Source of the DNA: SHZI01 sp049290495
GTDB taxonomy: Bacteria > Pseudomonadota > Gammaproteobacteria > Steroidobacterales > GCA-2729495
Assembly (NCBI GenBank): GCA_049290495.1
Contig: JBATNV010000099.1
Span: forward strand, 36,213-100,212
Direction of reading: 5' to 3'
DNA length: 64,000 nt
Below the pieces are notes generated by a model. The model made no database searches. It saw nothing but the letters and a program-made list of their open reading frames with translations, and had not been told where the DNA came from. Below are positions 1 to 8,753 of the stretch, one piece after another. Positions within the stretch are counted from its first letter, which is position 1, and every line of letters begins with the position of its first letter. The translations under genes were made by a program, and so were the position numbers.

Positions 1-166
1 GTGCCGCGACGATCGGGTCAGCCGCTGCCTGCGGCAACTCGACATCAATCCCCTGGGTCAGCAGCGGCGCGGTCACCATGAAGATGACCAGCAGCACGAG
101 CATGACGTCGATATAGGGAACGACGTTGATATCGCTCATCAGGCGGCGTTTACGCGTCTTGCGCAT
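1..166 (-). CDS. tolR: TolR, biopolymer transport protein, N-terminal part
   Basis: The gene runs off the left edge of the window; 55 codons are visible from an ATG at 166. The translation has a basic N-terminus, then the ExbD/TolR signature with NVVPYIDVMLVLLVIFM, which contains the membrane-embedded Asp of the family, then the start of the periplasmic part. TolR works with TolQ as the proton-driven motor of the Tol-Pal system, which keeps the outer membrane tethered during division. It starts five bases after the tolQ stop, so the two are cotranscribed. The periplasmic domain lies outside the window. Confidence 0.9.
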   Translation of the reverse strand, partial: MRKTRKRRLMSDINVVPYIDVMLVLLVIFMVTAPLLTQGIDVELPQAAADPIVAA

Positions 167-171
167 GGCGG

Positions 172-864
172 CTACCCGGAAGCCTTGGCACGACTGTGTG
201 CATGTCGCTGCAGCACGCTGAAGAACTCCTCGATGAAGCTGTCGTAACGCACCTCGAGGCGAGCCACCTTGTCGGCATAGCGGTTGTAGGCAATGACTGC
301 CGGAATCGCGGCAAACAGGCCAATGGCAGTCGCAACCAGCGCCTCGGCTATCCCTGGTGCCACCGCGGCCAGCGTTGCCGACTGCACATTACCGAGGCCA
401 CGGAAGGAGTTCATGATGCCCCAGACGGTACCGAACAGGCCGACATAAGGACTGGTCGAACCAATCGTCGCCAGCGTGGAAAGACTCTCTTCCAGCCGAT
501 CCATCTCCCGCATCTGCGTCACATGCATCTTCCGGCGCACGCCATCGAGGACCTGCTCGGCAGACATGCCCTGCTGGGAGGTCAGGCGACGGTATTCACT
601 GAAGCCGGCTTCGAAAAGACCGGCCATGTCTGCTGGCTCGGTGTTGTCGCGCGTGATATCGCGATAGATCGTATTCAGGTCACCGCCTGACCAGAAACTG
701 CTTTCGAAAGTATTGGAACCGAGCAACGCCTGATTGAGCAGCCGCCGCTTGCGGATGATGATCGTCCATGAGGCCACCGAGGCAGCCAGCAGCAGGCCCA
801 TGACCAGCTGTACGACAAAACTCGCGTTGACGATCATGTCGAAGAAGGAATAGTTTTCGGACAT
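172..864 (-). CDS. tolQ: TolQ, proton channel subunit of the Tol-Pal system
   Basis: The 230-residue product has the MotA/TolQ/ExbB layout: an N-terminal membrane segment (about residues 14-34), a long cytoplasmic loop, and two C-terminal membrane segments with the conserved run TSPYVGLFGTVWGIM and later PGIAEALVATAIGLFAAIPAVIAYN. The start chosen is the ATG giving MSENYSFFDM. The frame stays open further upstream, but that extension runs into the end of ruvB and is not conserved in kind. TolQ forms the inner-membrane motor with TolR. The acyl-CoA thioesterase gene ybgC, often found just before tolQ, is missing; ruvB ends 16 bases upstream instead. Confidence 0.95.
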   Translation of the reverse strand: MSENYSFFDMIVNASFVVQLVMGLLLAASVASWTIIIRKRRLLNQALLGSNTFESSFWSGGDLNTIYRDITRDNTEPADMAGLFEAGFSEYRRLTSQQGMSAEQVLDGVRRKMHVTQMREMDRLEESLSTLATIGSTSPYVGLFGTVWGIMNSFRGLGNVQSATLAAVAPGIAEALVATAIGLFAAIPAVIAYNRYADKVARLEVRYDSFIEEFFSVLQRHAHSRAKASG

Positions 865-880
865 CAGATTTCGCCTGTAC

Positions 881-1939
881 TCATGTTTCAGACTGCTCCC
901 CGGAATCAAATAGCCCGGGCGCAGCCTCGCTGCTGCGCCCGGGTGCCTGCAAACCAAAATATTGCCAGGCGCGCCGCGTGGCCATGCGACCGCGCGCCGT
1001 GCGGCTCATAAAACCCTGCTGTATCAGAAAGGGCTCGATGACATCCTCGATTGTGCCGCGCTCTTCACCCAACGCCGCGGCCAGCGATTCAACGCCAACC
1101 GGTCCACCGTCAAAGCGTTCGATGATGAGTAACAGAAAGCGGCGATCAAGCAGATCAAATCCACCCGGATCCACATCCAGCAGATCCATCGCCGAGCGGG
1201 CAATAGCCGCATCGATACGCCCGTCGCCTTCGATCTCGGCGAAATCGCGTACCCGACGCAATAGCCGGTTGGCGATGCGCGGCGTACCGCGTGCCCTGCC
1301 CGCCAGCTGTGCGGCGCCCCCTGCATCGATCGGTACACCGAGGATAGCCGCCGAGCGCACGATGATCGCATGCAGTTCTTCGGGCGTATAAAACTCAAGT
1401 CGCTGCACGATACCGAAACGGTCGCGCAGCGGTGAAGTCAGCAAGCCGGCCCGGGTCGTCGCACCCACCAGCGTGAACGGCGGCAGGTCCAGCTTGATGG
1501 ATCGCGCAGCCGGACCCTCGCCGATCATGATATCGAGCTGGAAATCCTCCATCGCCGGATACAGCACCTCCTCCACGACCGGGCTCAGGCGGTGGATCTC
1601 GTCGACGAACAGCACGTCGCGCGGCTCGAGGTTGGTGAGCATCGCAGCGAGGTCGCCCGGACGCTCAAGGACCGGACCCGAGGTGTGGCGGATATTCACA
1701 CCGAGCTCATTGGCGATGATGTTCGCCAGGGTGGTTTTGCCAAGGCCCGGCGGACCGAAGATCAGCGTGTGGTCGAGCGCATCGCCACGCTTGCGCGCTG
1801 CAGAGATAAAGATCTCCATCTGACGCTTCACAGCCGTCTGGCCGACATAGTCGGTCAGGCGTTGCGGCCGGATGGAGCGATCGAGTGAATCCTCGCCGGC
1901 ACCGGCCATGGTCGCGACGACGCGCTCGTCGGTACTCAT
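881..1939 (-). CDS. ruvB: RuvB, Holliday junction branch-migration ATPase
   Basis: The 352-residue AAA+ protein has Walker A GPPGLGKT at 62-69, Walker B VLFVDE at 109-114, a sensor region with GATTRAGLL, and the C-terminal winged helix (PFLIQQGFMSRTARGR). RuvB hexamers pump DNA through the RuvA-bound Holliday junction during recombinational repair. Its ATG overlaps the ruvA stop by four bases, which indicates translational coupling. The tail after the winged helix (APGRSSEAAPGLFDSGEQ) is not conserved and carries a strong DNA hairpin. Confidence 0.97.
   Translation of the reverse strand: MSTDERVVATMAGAGEDSLDRSIRPQRLTDYVGQTAVKRQMEIFISAARKRGDALDHTLIFGPPGLGKTTLANIIANELGVNIRHTSGPVLERPGDLAAMLTNLEPRDVLFVDEIHRLSPVVEEVLYPAMEDFQLDIMIGEGPAARSIKLDLPPFTLVGATTRAGLLTSPLRDRFGIVQRLEFYTPEELHAIIVRSAAILGVPIDAGGAAQLAGRARGTPRIANRLLRRVRDFAEIEGDGRIDAAIARSAMDLLDVDPGGFDLLDRRFLLLIIERFDGGPVGVESLAAALGEERGTIEDVIEPFLIQQGFMSRTARGRMATRRAWQYFGLQAPGRSSEAAPGLFDSGEQSET
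914..943 (-). repeat. Perfect 12-bp inverted repeat inside the 3' end of ruvB
   Basis: CCCGGGCGCAGC at 914-925 and its exact complement at 932-943 are separated by six bases. On the ruvB transcript this would be a very stable hairpin. It lies 33-62 bases before the ruvB stop, in the variable C-terminal tail of the protein. The sequence after it in the direction of ruvB is only mildly T-rich, so it is not a classical terminator. It could dampen readthrough from ruvB into tolQR. Confidence 0.6.
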
Positions 1940-2535
1940 ATCCGCACTGCTCCCCGCAGGATCACGCGCAGCAGGTCTTCGGTGGACTGGCCTTCATCTG
2001 GCACGCGATCCAGCATGCGTCGCGCCTCAGGCGGCTTGTAGCCCAGCGCAAGCAGCGCATCGAGCGCCTCGCTCCGCGAGTCGGCGGGCATCGCCGGCCG
2101 GCCGGAGCCCGCTTCGCCGCCGGCCAAACCCGGATGGCGAACCCGATCACGCATCTCGATGATCAGCCGCTCGGCTGTCTTGCGGCCGACGCCAGGCAAG
2201 CGCACCAGCGAAGCGACGTCATCGGTCTCTACACAACGAATGAAAGCCTCGACGCTCAGCCCGGACAACACACCGAGGGCAGTCTTGGCGCCCACGCCGC
2301 TAACCTTGAGCAGATCGCGGAACAGGCGCCGCTCGACCTCCGTGCTGAAGCCGAACAGCGTGTGGTGATCTTCGCGAATCAACAGATGGGTACAGAGCTG
2401 CACCTTCTCGCCGGTCGCTGGCAAGCGAAAACACGTGGACATCGGCGCTTCGACTTCGTAACCGACACCACCCACATCGATGAGCAGGAACGGTGGTTCC
2501 TTGTGCGCCAGCACCCCGCGCAGAAACCCGATCAT
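1936..2535 (-). CDS. ruvA: RuvA, Holliday junction-binding subunit
   Basis: The 199-residue protein starts MIGFLRGVLAHKE, the OB-fold domain of the family. It has two helix-hairpin-helix motifs (VSGVGAKTALGVL and LPGVGRKTAERLI) in the middle and a C-terminal RuvB-contacting domain (ALLALGYKPPEARRML). RuvA tetramers hold the four-way junction flat and load RuvB. It overlaps ruvC upstream and ruvB downstream by four bases each, so ruvCAB is a tight operon. Confidence 0.97.
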   Translation of the reverse strand: MIGFLRGVLAHKEPPFLLIDVGGVGYEVEAPMSTCFRLPATGEKVQLCTHLLIREDHHTLFGFSTEVERRLFRDLLKVSGVGAKTALGVLSGLSVEAFIRCVETDDVASLVRLPGVGRKTAERLIIEMRDRVRHPGLAGGEAGSGRPAMPADSRSEALDALLALGYKPPEARRMLDRVPDEGQSTEDLLRVILRGAVRI

Positions 2536-3059
2536 CGGCGCATCCCGGCCACCAGGCGCCGCGCGCCAGCCAGGCGCTCATTCAGCGGTTGCGTATGTGC
2601 GTGACACAGGGCCACGGCCAGCGCATCGGCCGCATCCACCTCCAGCGCTTCACGATAATTGAGGAGTACCGCAACCATATGGCTGACCTGCGCCTTCTCC
2701 GCATTTCCGGCACCCACGATGGCCAGCTTTACAGCCCGTGCTGCGTATTCAAAGACTTCAGCACCGCAACCGAAGGTGGCACAGATCGCTGCCGCGCGTG
2801 CCTGCCCGAGCTTGAGCGCCGAATCAGCGTTGCGGGCCATGAAGACCTGCTCGACGGCCACTGCGCCGGGCTGATACTGCAAAACGAGCGCCTGTACGCC
2901 TGAAAAAATAGTTTGCAAACGCAATGGCAGCGCGCCTGCAGCAGTGCGGATACAGCCGTTGGCGACATGCACAGAGCGCCGCCCATCCGAATCGATGATG
3001 CCAAAGCCGGTGATCCGGGAGCCGGGGTCAATTCCGAGTATGCGCGTAACGCCACTCAC
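2532..3059 (-). CDS. ruvC: RuvC, Holliday junction resolvase
   Basis: The product is about 175 residues and belongs to the RNase H-fold resolvases. It shows LGIDPGSRITGFG with the first catalytic Asp near residue 11, AVEQVF with the catalytic Glu, and DAADALAVALCHAH with the C-terminal Asp. I chose the GTG at 3059. A GGGAG ribosome-binding site lies just before it, and the protein then has the usual length and N-terminus. An upstream ATG at 3107 would lie inside the hairpin proposed as the lpdA terminator. RuvC cuts junctions bound by RuvAB. Confidence 0.95.
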   Translation of the reverse strand: MSGVTRILGIDPGSRITGFGIIDSDGRRSVHVANGCIRTAAGALPLRLQTIFSGVQALVLQYQPGAVAVEQVFMARNADSALKLGQARAAAICATFGCGAEVFEYAARAVKLAIVGAGNAEKAQVSHMVAVLLNYREALEVDAADALAVALCHAHTQPLNERLAGARRLVAGMRR

Positions 3060-3082
3060 GCCTGGCTCCCGAACTGCGAATG

Positions 3083-3104
3083 AAAATCCTGCACAGCGCA
3101 GGAT
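3083..3104 (-). terminator. Probable intrinsic terminator after lpdA
   Basis: Reading the minus strand, ATCCTGC, a five-base loop and GCAGGAT form a 7-bp perfect stem followed by TTTT. It lies 40-60 bases past the lpdA stop and before the ruvC start. It is weak by stem length but placed where the sucAB-lpdA transcript should end. Confidence 0.5.
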
Positions 3105-3144
3105 CATAACTGAATTGCCGCGTTAGCCGGCGGCGTCGTGAAGC

Positions 3145-4569
3145 TCAGTGATTGATGGCATGCAGGGCGCGACGATCGACTGATAGTGCCGCCTCGTGTA
3201 TCGCCTCGCTGAGGGTCGGATGAGCGTGAATCGTACGCTGCAGGTCTTCGGTGCTGGCTTCAAATTCCATGGCGACCACTGCCTCGCCAACCAGCTCACC
3301 GGCCATCGGTCCGATGATATGCACGCCGAGAATCCGGTCTGTGGCGGCATCAGCCAGCACCTTGACGAGGCCGGATGCCTGCTCCATGGCTTTGGCCCGG
3401 CCGCTGGCTGCAAAGTTGAAAGTCCCGACCTTGTAGGGCTGGCCGCTTTCCTTGAGCTGTTCCTCGGTCTGACCGACCCAGGCAATCTCGGGCGAGGTGT
3501 ATATGACGCTGGGAATCGCGGCGTAATTGACGTGACCGTAACGACCGGCGATGAGGTCAGCGACCATCACCCCTTCTTCAGAACCCTTGTGGGCCAGCAT
3601 CGGCCCACGCACCAGATCGCCGACCGCCCAGACGTTCGCTGCGGTCGTCCGGCACTCGGCATCGACCTCGACAAACCCACGCTCGGTCAGCTGCACACCG
3701 GCCAGGGGATCAAGCAGGCCGACTGTACCCGGTCGTCGCCCGACCGCGACGATCAGCCGATCGACTTCCAGGGAATGCCGGCCACGTGCATCCTCATAGC
3801 TCACCAGCACCCCGCCATCGGTGTGGACGGTTTCGGTTACCTTCGCGCCAAGCCGGATATCCAGGCCCTGCTTCTTGAACTGCCGCTGTGCGTCCTTGGC
3901 GATTTGCCCGTCCACCATGAACAGGAAGCGATCCAGCGCCTCGATCACTGTGGTCTGCGCACCCAGCCGCTGCCAGACGCTGCCGAGTTCAAGGCCGATC
4001 ACGCCCCCACCGATCACGCCGAGGCGAGTGGGTACGGCATCGAATTCCAGGGCACCCCAGGAGTCCACGATCTTTTCGCCATCGAAGCGCGCAAAAGGCA
4101 GCTCGACCGGCACAGAGCCAGCCGCCAGCACCACGTGCTCGGCCTCGAGCAACTCGGGCTCACCATTGTCGGGCGTATAGCGGATCTTGTTGGCGGGCAG
4201 CAGATGGCCGTGGCCAAAAAAACTGTTAACGCCGTTGGCCTTGAACAGCTCCTGAATACCGCCCGAGAACTGGCGAACGATCGCCGCCTTGCGCGCCTGC
4301 ATCACGGCCAGATCCAGCTCGGGCTTGCTGACCTTGATACCGTGACTGGCGAATTCGTGGCCAGCCCGATGAAACAGCTCTGAGGACTCAAGCAGCGCCT
4401 TCGAGGGGATGCAGCCCGCGTTCAGACAGGTGCCACCCAGTGCGTGTTTACCGTCGCGGTTCTTCCACGCATCGATACAGGCAACCCGCAAACCATTCTG
4501 GGCTGCGCGTATGGCAGCGACGTAACCGGCCGGCCCGCCACCGATGACTACCACGTCGTACTTGCTCAC
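3145..4569 (-). CDS. lpdA: Dihydrolipoyl dehydrogenase (E3)
   Basis: This 474-residue FAD flavoprotein reoxidises the dihydrolipoyl groups carried by SucB and passes electrons to NAD+. The N-terminal GGGPAGY binds FAD. The redox disulfide is GGTCLNAGCIPSKAL (Cys48, Cys53). A second Rossmann motif (GGGVIGLELGSVW) binds NAD, and the C-terminal HAHPTLSEA supplies the catalytic His450-Glu455 pair. The start is a GTG preceded by AAGGAG. It lies 19 bases after sucB and is the last gene of the operon, so it is likely dedicated to the 2-oxoglutarate complex, though E3 can be shared with other complexes. Confidence 0.96.
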   Translation of the reverse strand: MSKYDVVVIGGGPAGYVAAIRAAQNGLRVACIDAWKNRDGKHALGGTCLNAGCIPSKALLESSELFHRAGHEFASHGIKVSKPELDLAVMQARKAAIVRQFSGGIQELFKANGVNSFFGHGHLLPANKIRYTPDNGEPELLEAEHVVLAAGSVPVELPFARFDGEKIVDSWGALEFDAVPTRLGVIGGGVIGLELGSVWQRLGAQTTVIEALDRFLFMVDGQIAKDAQRQFKKQGLDIRLGAKVTETVHTDGGVLVSYEDARGRHSLEVDRLIVAVGRRPGTVGLLDPLAGVQLTERGFVEVDAECRTTAANVWAVGDLVRGPMLAHKGSEEGVMVADLIAGRYGHVNYAAIPSVIYTSPEIAWVGQTEEQLKESGQPYKVGTFNFAASGRAKAMEQASGLVKVLADAATDRILGVHIIGPMAGELVGEAVVAMEFEASTEDLQRTIHAHPTLSEAIHEAALSVDRRALHAINH

Positions 4570-4588
4570 CGGCTTACTCCTTGTGTAC

Positions 4589-5815
4589 TCAGATGCCCAG
4601 CAGAAGTCGCGCCGGGTCCTCGAGCGTTTCCTTCATGGCGACGAGAAACTGGACAGCTTCGCGACCATCGACGATGCGGTGGTCATAGGTCAGCGCGAGA
4701 TACATCATCGGGCGCGCCACGATCTGCCCGTCGACGACCATCGGCCGCTCCTGGATCTTGTGCATGCCGAGGATGCCGCTCTGCGGAGGGTTGATGATCG
4801 GTGTCGACAGCAGTGAACCGAAGACACCGCCATTGGTCAGCGTAAACGTGCCGCCGACCAGGTCATCCATACCGAGTGCACCATCGCGCGCCTTGCGACC
4901 GAACTCGGTAATCGCCGCCTCGATGGCCGGCAGGCTGAGCCGCTCGGCGTCTCGCAGCACCGGCACAACGAGACCGCGGTCAGTCGAAACTGCAACACCG
5001 ATGTCGTAGTAGTCGTGATAGACGATCTCCTGGCCTTCGATCGAGGCATTGACGCCCGGATAGCGTCGCAGTGCCTCGATCGCCGCCTTGATGAAAAAGC
5101 CCATGAAACCGAGTCGTGCACCATGCTGCTTCTCGAAGACATCCTTGTAGCGACTGCGCAGGCCTAGAACCTCGCTCAAATCAACCTCATTGAAGGTGGT
5201 CAGCATCGCCGCAGTCTGCTGTGCCGTGACCAACCGCTCTGCGATTCGCGCCCGCAGGCGGGTCATCGGCACACGCCGCTCGATACGACCACCGGCAGTC
5301 ACCAGTTCCGGCGCTGATACCGGCCGGGTTATGGGCGGGACCACCACGACATCACTCTTCTGAATGCGTCCCTCGGGACCGCTGCCCTGGAGGGTCGCCA
5401 CATCCACGCCCTGCTCTGCGACCATACGGCGCACGGCCGGACCGGTCTTGCCCGCATTCCGGCCGGCGACCGGTGAGATAGAAGCGACACCTGCAGCTGC
5501 AGGTGTCGCTTCGGTCGCGGGCGGTGCGACCGCAGCGGGCTTTTCCACTGCAGCAGCCGTAGCCGGTGCACCACCTGCCACGGGTTCAAAGATGGCCAGC
5601 AACTGCCCGCTGGTTACGGTGCTGCCGGCCTCAATCCGGATCTCGCGCAACACGCCGCGCTGTGGTGCCGGTACCTCGAGCACTACCTTATCGGTTTCGA
5701 GATCAGCGAGGTTCTCATCGCGCTCTACCGTCTCCCCTGGCGCCTTGTGCCAGGTAACGAGGGTGGCATCGGTCACCGATTCAGGGAGGCGCGGTACCTT
5801 GACTTCAATCACCAT
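4589..5815 (-). CDS. sucB: Dihydrolipoyllysine succinyltransferase, E2 of the 2-oxoglutarate dehydrogenase complex
   Basis: The 408-residue E2 has a lipoyl domain (residues 1-75, lipoylated Lys43 in LETDKVVLEV), an Ala/Pro linker, an E3-binding domain (GPAVRRMVAEQGVDV, ending in GPEGRIQKSDV), a second linker, and the catalytic domain with DHRIVDGREAV (His379, Asp383). It moves the succinyl group from lipoamide to CoA. An ATG at 5815 fits an AGGAG site ten bases upstream; a TTG two codons earlier is also possible. The first linker contains a perfect 32-bp DNA palindrome. Confidence 0.96.
   Translation of the reverse strand: MVIEVKVPRLPESVTDATLVTWHKAPGETVERDENLADLETDKVVLEVPAPQRGVLREIRIEAGSTVTSGQLLAIFEPVAGGAPATAAAVEKPAAVAPPATEATPAAAGVASISPVAGRNAGKTGPAVRRMVAEQGVDVATLQGSGPEGRIQKSDVVVVPPITRPVSAPELVTAGGRIERRVPMTRLRARIAERLVTAQQTAAMLTTFNEVDLSEVLGLRSRYKDVFEKQHGARLGFMGFFIKAAIEALRRYPGVNASIEGQEIVYHDYYDIGVAVSTDRGLVVPVLRDAERLSLPAIEAAITEFGRKARDGALGMDDLVGGTFTLTNGGVFGSLLSTPIINPPQSGILGMHKIQERPMVVDGQIVARPMMYLALTYDHRIVDGREAVQFLVAMKETLEDPARLLLGI
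5481..5512. repeat. Perfect 32-bp palindrome within sucB
   Basis: GAAGCGACACCTGCAG at 5481-5496 is followed with no spacer by its exact reverse complement at 5497-5512. It lies in the codons for about residues 102-112 of the SucB Ala/Pro linker. Because of the symmetry, both strands in this phase encode the same peptide, EATPAAAGVAS. I see no second copy in the window. Confidence 0.9.
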
Positions 5816-5832
5816 CTGCAAGCATCTCCTGG

Positions 5833-8658
5833 TTAGCGCACATCTGCAGACAGGGCGGTTTCAACCAGCACCTGCTGCTGCTGAACATGCAGCTGGAAAA
5901 TTCCCGGCGCCGGCGCAGCCGCACCCGGACGGCCAGCATAGTAGAGTTCTTGCCCCCGCTGCAGCGGCCGCTGCAACTGATGGCGAATCTGGTACCAGGC
6001 GCCCTGGTTCTGCGGCTCCTCCTGGCACCAGACAATCTCCCGCGCCTGCGGATAGCGGGCCAGCACCGCCGCATACTCGTTACCGGGGAATGGATAAAGT
6101 TGCTCGATGCGGACCAGGGCCACATCGGTCCGGGCCTTGGTGCGCCGCGCCTCAAGCAGATCGTAGTAGACCTTGCCACTGCAGAATACGACGCGCCGTA
6201 CCGTCGCAGCTTCCAGTGGATCGATCTCATCGATGATGAGCTGGAAACGACCATGGATCAGCTCATCCAGCGGCGAACTCGACAGCCGGTGACGCAGCAG
6301 GCTCTTTGGCGTCATCACGATCAGCGGCTTGCGCAGTGCACGCAGCATCTGTCGACGCAGCATATGAAACATCTGCGCCGGCGTGGACGGAATACACACC
6401 TGCATATTCAGTTCTGCACAGAGTTGCAGGAAGCGCTCCAGACGCGCTGATGAATGCTCCGGTCCTTGCCCCTCCTGTCCGTGCGGCAGGAACAGCACGA
6501 GGCCACACAGTCGACCCCACTTCTCCTCACCCGAACTGATGAACTGGTCGATAACCACCTGGGCGCCATTGCAGAAATCGCCGAACTGCGCTTCCCAGAT
6601 CACCATCGCATCCGGATCCGTGCTGGCATAGCCGTACTCGAAGCCGAGCACTGCCTCCTCGGACAGCAACGAGTCAGTGACGGTAAAACGGGTGCGCTCC
6701 TTGCTACTGGATATATTGTCGATCGGCGTCCAGGTCTGTTCGGTGAGCTGGTCGTGCAGTACGCAGTGGCGGTGAAAGAAGGTACCGCGGCCACTGTCCT
6801 GGCCGGTCAGCCGCACATGGATGCCGGCGCGAACCAGGCTGCCATAGGCCATCAGCTCGGCGAAACCCCAGTCCATCGGCAGCTCGCCGGCGGCCATGCG
6901 CTCGCGATCGGTGACCACTCGTGCCACGCGTGGATGCAGACTGAAGTGCTGCGGAACGGTGTTGATTTCACGCGCCAGTACGGCGACTTCTTCACTGCTC
7001 AACGCGGTCGACTCTGGCTCATCCCAATCGGCCTTGACGTAGCGACTCCAGTCCACCGTGTATTCATTACCGACCATGCCCAGCACGGTCTGCGGCAGCG
7101 ACTGACCCGCTTCGACACGCTCCCGGTAGTTTTCGCTCATGCGCTCGGCCTCGGGCGCATCCAGGATGCCGCTTTCCATCAGCTTCCGTGCATAGATCTG
7201 CCGGGTTGTCGGATGCTTGCGGATGGTCTGGTACATGAGCGGTTGCGTCGCACTGGGTTCATCCGCTTCGTTGTGCCCGTGACGCCGGTAGCAGACCAGA
7301 TCAATGACCACATCCTTGTGGAAGGTCTGACGGTATTCGAGCGCCAGGCGGGTGACGAACACCACGGCCTCAGGGTCATCGCCATTCACATGCAGCACGG
7401 GTGCCTCGATCATGCGGGCGATATCGCTGCAGTAGGCCGTAGACCGCGCATCGCGTGGATCGCTGATGGTGAAGCCCACCTGGTTGTTGCAGACGATATG
7501 CAGCGTACCGCCGGTACTGAAACCGCGCGTCTGTGACAGCTGGAAAGTTTCCGCCACTACGCCCTGCGCGGCAAAAGCAGCATCACCGTGCAGCAACACG
7601 GGCAGGATTTCCGTACCGTCAACGTCGCCGCGACGCTCCTGCCGCGCACGCACCGAGCCCTCGACGACCGGATTGACGATCTCCAGGTGCGAGGGATTGA
7701 AAGCCAGCACCACATGCACGTTGCCGCCGGGCGTACGGACATCGGATGAGAAGCCCATGTGGTACTTCACATCACCCGAACCCTTCACACGCGCCGGGTC
7801 GTAGACGCCTTCAAACTCGGAAAACAGGGCCTGCGGTGCCTTGCCGAGAATATTGACCAGCACATTGATACGGCCACGGTGCGCCATGCCGAGCACCATC
7901 TCCTGAATGCCGCTGGCGCCACCTTGCTGAATCAGGTCATCGAGCAGCGGCACCAGGCTGTCGCCGCCTTCCAGCGAAAATCGCTTCTGACCGACGTAGC
8001 GGGTATGCAGATACCGCTCGATACCCTCGGCAGCCGTCAGCTGGCGCAAGATATGGCGCCGATCGTCATCGCTGTAGGGGTCGCTCAGCATGCCACGCTC
8101 CAGGCGCTCACGGATCCAGCGGCGCTCACGGCCCCGCGACAGGTGCGCATAGTCAGCGCCAACCTTGCCCGCATAGACGCGTGTCAGCGTGCTCATCAGC
8201 TCGCGCAGCGTCATGCGCACATCGGTCCGGCCGGCAAAGTTGCCGACGTAAAACTCGGTATCGAAATCAGCCTCGCTGAGTCCGAGCTGATCGAGACGCA
8301 TGACGATTGGCATGGGCCGCTTTTGGAGTCCAAGCGGATCGAGATCTGCGATCTGGTGGCCGCGCAGACTGTAAATCTGGATCAGACGAGAAACGGAGGC
8401 CTGCTTCTCAGCCAGGGGCTGGGCGCCACTTTGGCGGATTCCGGATCCTGCCGGCGGTAATGACCGGGTCATCGTCGCCGCACCTGGACTAGCCATCGAA
8501 CCGGGCCCTTGCGGCGCCTGCTCAGCGAAAAACTGGCGCCACCGGGCATCAACGGAACCGGGATTCTTCAACCAGCTCGCGTAGAGCTCTTCGACGTAAT
8601 CCGCGTTACCGGCAAAAAGCGGCGACGCAGCGTAGATCTGCTGCAGGCTGTAACTCAT
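5833..8658 (-). CDS. sucA: 2-Oxoglutarate dehydrogenase E1 component
   Basis: This 941-residue thiamine-diphosphate enzyme decarboxylates 2-oxoglutarate and succinylates the lipoyl group of SucB. The N-terminal segment (SPLFAGNADYVEELYASW) is the E2-binding region of proteobacterial SucA. GMAHRGRINVL and the ThDP/Mg segment with HGDAAFAAQGVV are both present, as are GHNEADEPS and the C-terminal EEPQNQGAW. Length is normal for the family. It is the first gene of sucA-sucB-lpdA; sucB follows after about 17 bases. Unlike in E. coli, no sdh genes precede it and no sucCD genes follow. Confidence 0.97.
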   Translation of the reverse strand: MSYSLQQIYAASPLFAGNADYVEELYASWLKNPGSVDARWRQFFAEQAPQGPGSMASPGAATMTRSLPPAGSGIRQSGAQPLAEKQASVSRLIQIYSLRGHQIADLDPLGLQKRPMPIVMRLDQLGLSEADFDTEFYVGNFAGRTDVRMTLRELMSTLTRVYAGKVGADYAHLSRGRERRWIRERLERGMLSDPYSDDDRRHILRQLTAAEGIERYLHTRYVGQKRFSLEGGDSLVPLLDDLIQQGGASGIQEMVLGMAHRGRINVLVNILGKAPQALFSEFEGVYDPARVKGSGDVKYHMGFSSDVRTPGGNVHVVLAFNPSHLEIVNPVVEGSVRARQERRGDVDGTEILPVLLHGDAAFAAQGVVAETFQLSQTRGFSTGGTLHIVCNNQVGFTISDPRDARSTAYCSDIARMIEAPVLHVNGDDPEAVVFVTRLALEYRQTFHKDVVIDLVCYRRHGHNEADEPSATQPLMYQTIRKHPTTRQIYARKLMESGILDAPEAERMSENYRERVEAGQSLPQTVLGMVGNEYTVDWSRYVKADWDEPESTALSSEEVAVLAREINTVPQHFSLHPRVARVVTDRERMAAGELPMDWGFAELMAYGSLVRAGIHVRLTGQDSGRGTFFHRHCVLHDQLTEQTWTPIDNISSSKERTRFTVTDSLLSEEAVLGFEYGYASTDPDAMVIWEAQFGDFCNGAQVVIDQFISSGEEKWGRLCGLVLFLPHGQEGQGPEHSSARLERFLQLCAELNMQVCIPSTPAQMFHMLRRQMLRALRKPLIVMTPKSLLRHRLSSSPLDELIHGRFQLIIDEIDPLEAATVRRVVFCSGKVYYDLLEARRTKARTDVALVRIEQLYPFPGNEYAAVLARYPQAREIVWCQEEPQNQGAWYQIRHQLQRPLQRGQELYYAGRPGAAAPAPGIFQLHVQQQQVLVETALSADVR

Positions 8659-8753
8659 ATCAGTTGACCAAGGCTACAGAAAAAGCTGGGGACGCCATCG
8701 ATTCTACCTGTTCTGTGCTGCAGGCTCATCGTCCTTTACGAAACCGGGTCTGG

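Noticed and set aside
3196..4383. Long plus-strand frame of 395 codons over lpdA
   Set aside because: Complete shadow of a well-conserved enzyme gene; no family features and no ribosome-binding site.
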